Positions 4,766 to 5,783 of a stretch of 5,783 nt of DNA are shown one piece after another (within the stretch, counting starts at the first letter, position 1; each line of letters starts with the position of its first letter). Both the position numbers and the translations under genes were made by a program. The stretch comes from Helicobacteraceae bacterium (GTDB taxonomy: Bacteria; Campylobacterota; Campylobacteria; Campylobacterales; Sulfurimonadaceae), in NCBI GenBank assembly GCA_027056525.1, contig JALUKO010000022.1:1-5783 (forward strand), in the 5' to 3' direction. A model generated the notes under the pieces. That model saw only the letters and a list, made by a program, of their open reading frames with translations, was not told where the DNA came from and did not search any database.

Positions 4766-5783
4766 ATGAGTATAAAAAATAAGTTAATTGGCGTAATGGC
4801 TATCTCTATTGTTTCTGTGTTGGTCAATATCTATATTGTGAGTTATATGCTGAAGCAGAGTGAGCAGTTGCAAAATACAAAGTTGTCTATTTTTGAACTC
4901 AATAGTGATCTGCAACAACTCAAACAAGATACAAAGAATTTTTTAGAGTATAAAGATGCCAAATATGAGCAAAATTTCCAAGAAAACTATAAAAATATTA
5001 TCAACAGTACAAAAGAGTTTAAAACAGAACTACAAGATCTTGGACTAGATACAACCATAGTAGAACAGTTGGGACATAATTTTCTTTTGTTTAAAAATAA
5101 TTTTGAGAGAGTGGTGGATATTCAAAAAACTTTGGGTTACAACAATAAACAAGGGCTTAAAAAAGCACTGAATTCTGCGGTTAAAAAAGCAGAAATAAAT
5201 GCAAAAAGATTACAAAATCAAGATATATTTTCTATGGTTCTTACACTTAGAAACCTTGAAAAAAGTTTTATGCTGACACACAACAAAAAATATGTGAAAA
5301 AATTTAAACGCTCCTATAATGCTTTGATCTATTTTATTGATGGTAACTTTAAAGGTGAAACGGATATTAAAAAGAATTTAGAGAATTATAAAAAAAGTTT
5401 TATAGCATTTGCAAAAGCAACGGAGAAAAAAGGTTTAGACTCAAGTAAAGGGGTACTTGGCGAAATGAACAGTATCTCAGACAAAAATGAAAAACTTTTC
5501 AAAAAGATGCTCGATACCTATTCTCCACTTTTAGAAGATCGTATCTCCTCTTTGGAAACAGTATCTTTGATGGTGCAACTTGCTTTTGGAGCGCTTATGG
5601 TATTTATAATTATACTTCTTATAAACAGTATAGTCTCCCCTATAAAAAGATTGATTGCGACTGCTAAAGATCTTACAGGGGGGGATGGTGATCTTACCAT
5701 CAGACTCGATACAAGCTCTAAAGATGAGATCGCAGAGGCAAACCACTATATCAACGGCTTTATAGAAAAAGTACAGACTGTGC
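4766..5783 (+). CDS. Methyl-accepting chemotaxis protein with HBM-type sensor (runs off right edge)
   Basis: The first 339 codons of a transmembrane chemoreceptor. A membrane helix (about 7-29) precedes a large all-helical periplasmic domain (30-268), a second membrane helix (about 268-290) and a HAMP linker beginning SPIKRLIATAKDL (291-303) with GDGDLTIRLD (306-315) and KDEIAEANHYINGFI (319-333). The periplasmic part looks like the HBM (helical bimodular) ligand domain of the McpS type: the pattern xxFLxxxDxKYxxxF occurs twice (about 58-71 and 167-180), and GYNNKQGLKKALNSAV (124-139) matches the family's G-x-x-G-L-x-x-A-L-x-x-A-V signature. Known HBM receptors sense organic acids; the ligand here is unknown. 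The start ATG has AAGG 7 bases upstream. The signalling tip lies beyond the window. A run of seven Gs lies at 5678-5684. Confidence 0.93.
   Translation, partial: MSIKNKLIGVMAISIVSVLVNIYIVSYMLKQSEQLQNTKLSIFELNSDLQQLKQDTKNFLEYKDAKYEQNFQENYKNIINSTKEFKTELQDLGLDTTIVEQLGHNFLLFKNNFERVVDIQKTLGYNNKQGLKKALNSAVKKAEINAKRLQNQDIFSMVLTLRNLEKSFMLTHNKKYVKKFKRSYNALIYFIDGNFKGETDIKKNLENYKKSFIAFAKATEKKGLDSSKGVLGEMNSISDKNEKLFKKMLDTYSPLLEDRISSLETVSLMVQLAFGALMVFIIILLINSIVSPIKRLIATAKDLTGGDGDLTIRLDTSSKDEIAEANHYINGFIEKVQTV

Noticed and set aside
5518..5746. Two small minus-strand open frames near the right edge
   Set aside because: Both are antisense to the membrane helix and HAMP of the right-hand chemoreceptor.

Overview
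The window reads as a Campylobacterota (Epsilonproteobacteria) chromosome, most likely a free-living, Sulfurimonas- or Arcobacter-like relative. The reasons are the Helicobacter-type glutamate racemase, the AT-rich composition, the rho-murI-dnaX gene order and two chemoreceptors of different build. The species call is an inference from protein style, not from a database search.

Layout. Positions 1-3472 hold five genes on the minus strand. Read in the direction of transcription they are rho (3472-2126), murI (2121-1378), a 62-residue two-helix DUF2892/YgaP-type membrane protein (1293-1105), a Crp/Fnr-family regulator (1045-416) and the 5' end of dnaX (377 to beyond the left edge). Upstream of rho lies a minus-strand chemoreceptor-like gene (4659-3568). 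It has a membrane anchor, no HAMP domain, a long polar coiled coil, an intact CheA/CheW-binding tip and an unusually short return arm. Diverging from it across about 106 bp is a plus-strand chemoreceptor (4766 to beyond the right edge) with a large HBM-type helical sensor, a second membrane helix and HAMP; its signalling domain lies outside the window.

How the genes fit together. rho and murI are separated by only 4 bp and are probably co-transcribed from a TATAAT promoter just upstream of rho. The DUF2892 and Crp/Fnr genes look like a small regulated module set between the housekeeping genes murI and dnaX. The 84-bp gap before the DUF2892 gene holds a good CRP-family operator (TGTTA-N6-TTACA). 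It is centred 41.5 bp upstream of the start predicted from a TATAGT -10 box, the classical position for activation by a Crp/Fnr protein. The regulator encoded next to it is the obvious candidate to bind, giving a simple autoregulated circuit.

The best leads are this circuit, the truncated HAMP-less receptor with its divergent partner, and a seven-G tract in the HAMP region of the right-hand receptor. No RNA genes, mobile elements or CRISPR arrays were seen, and no gap between genes exceeds about 106 bp.
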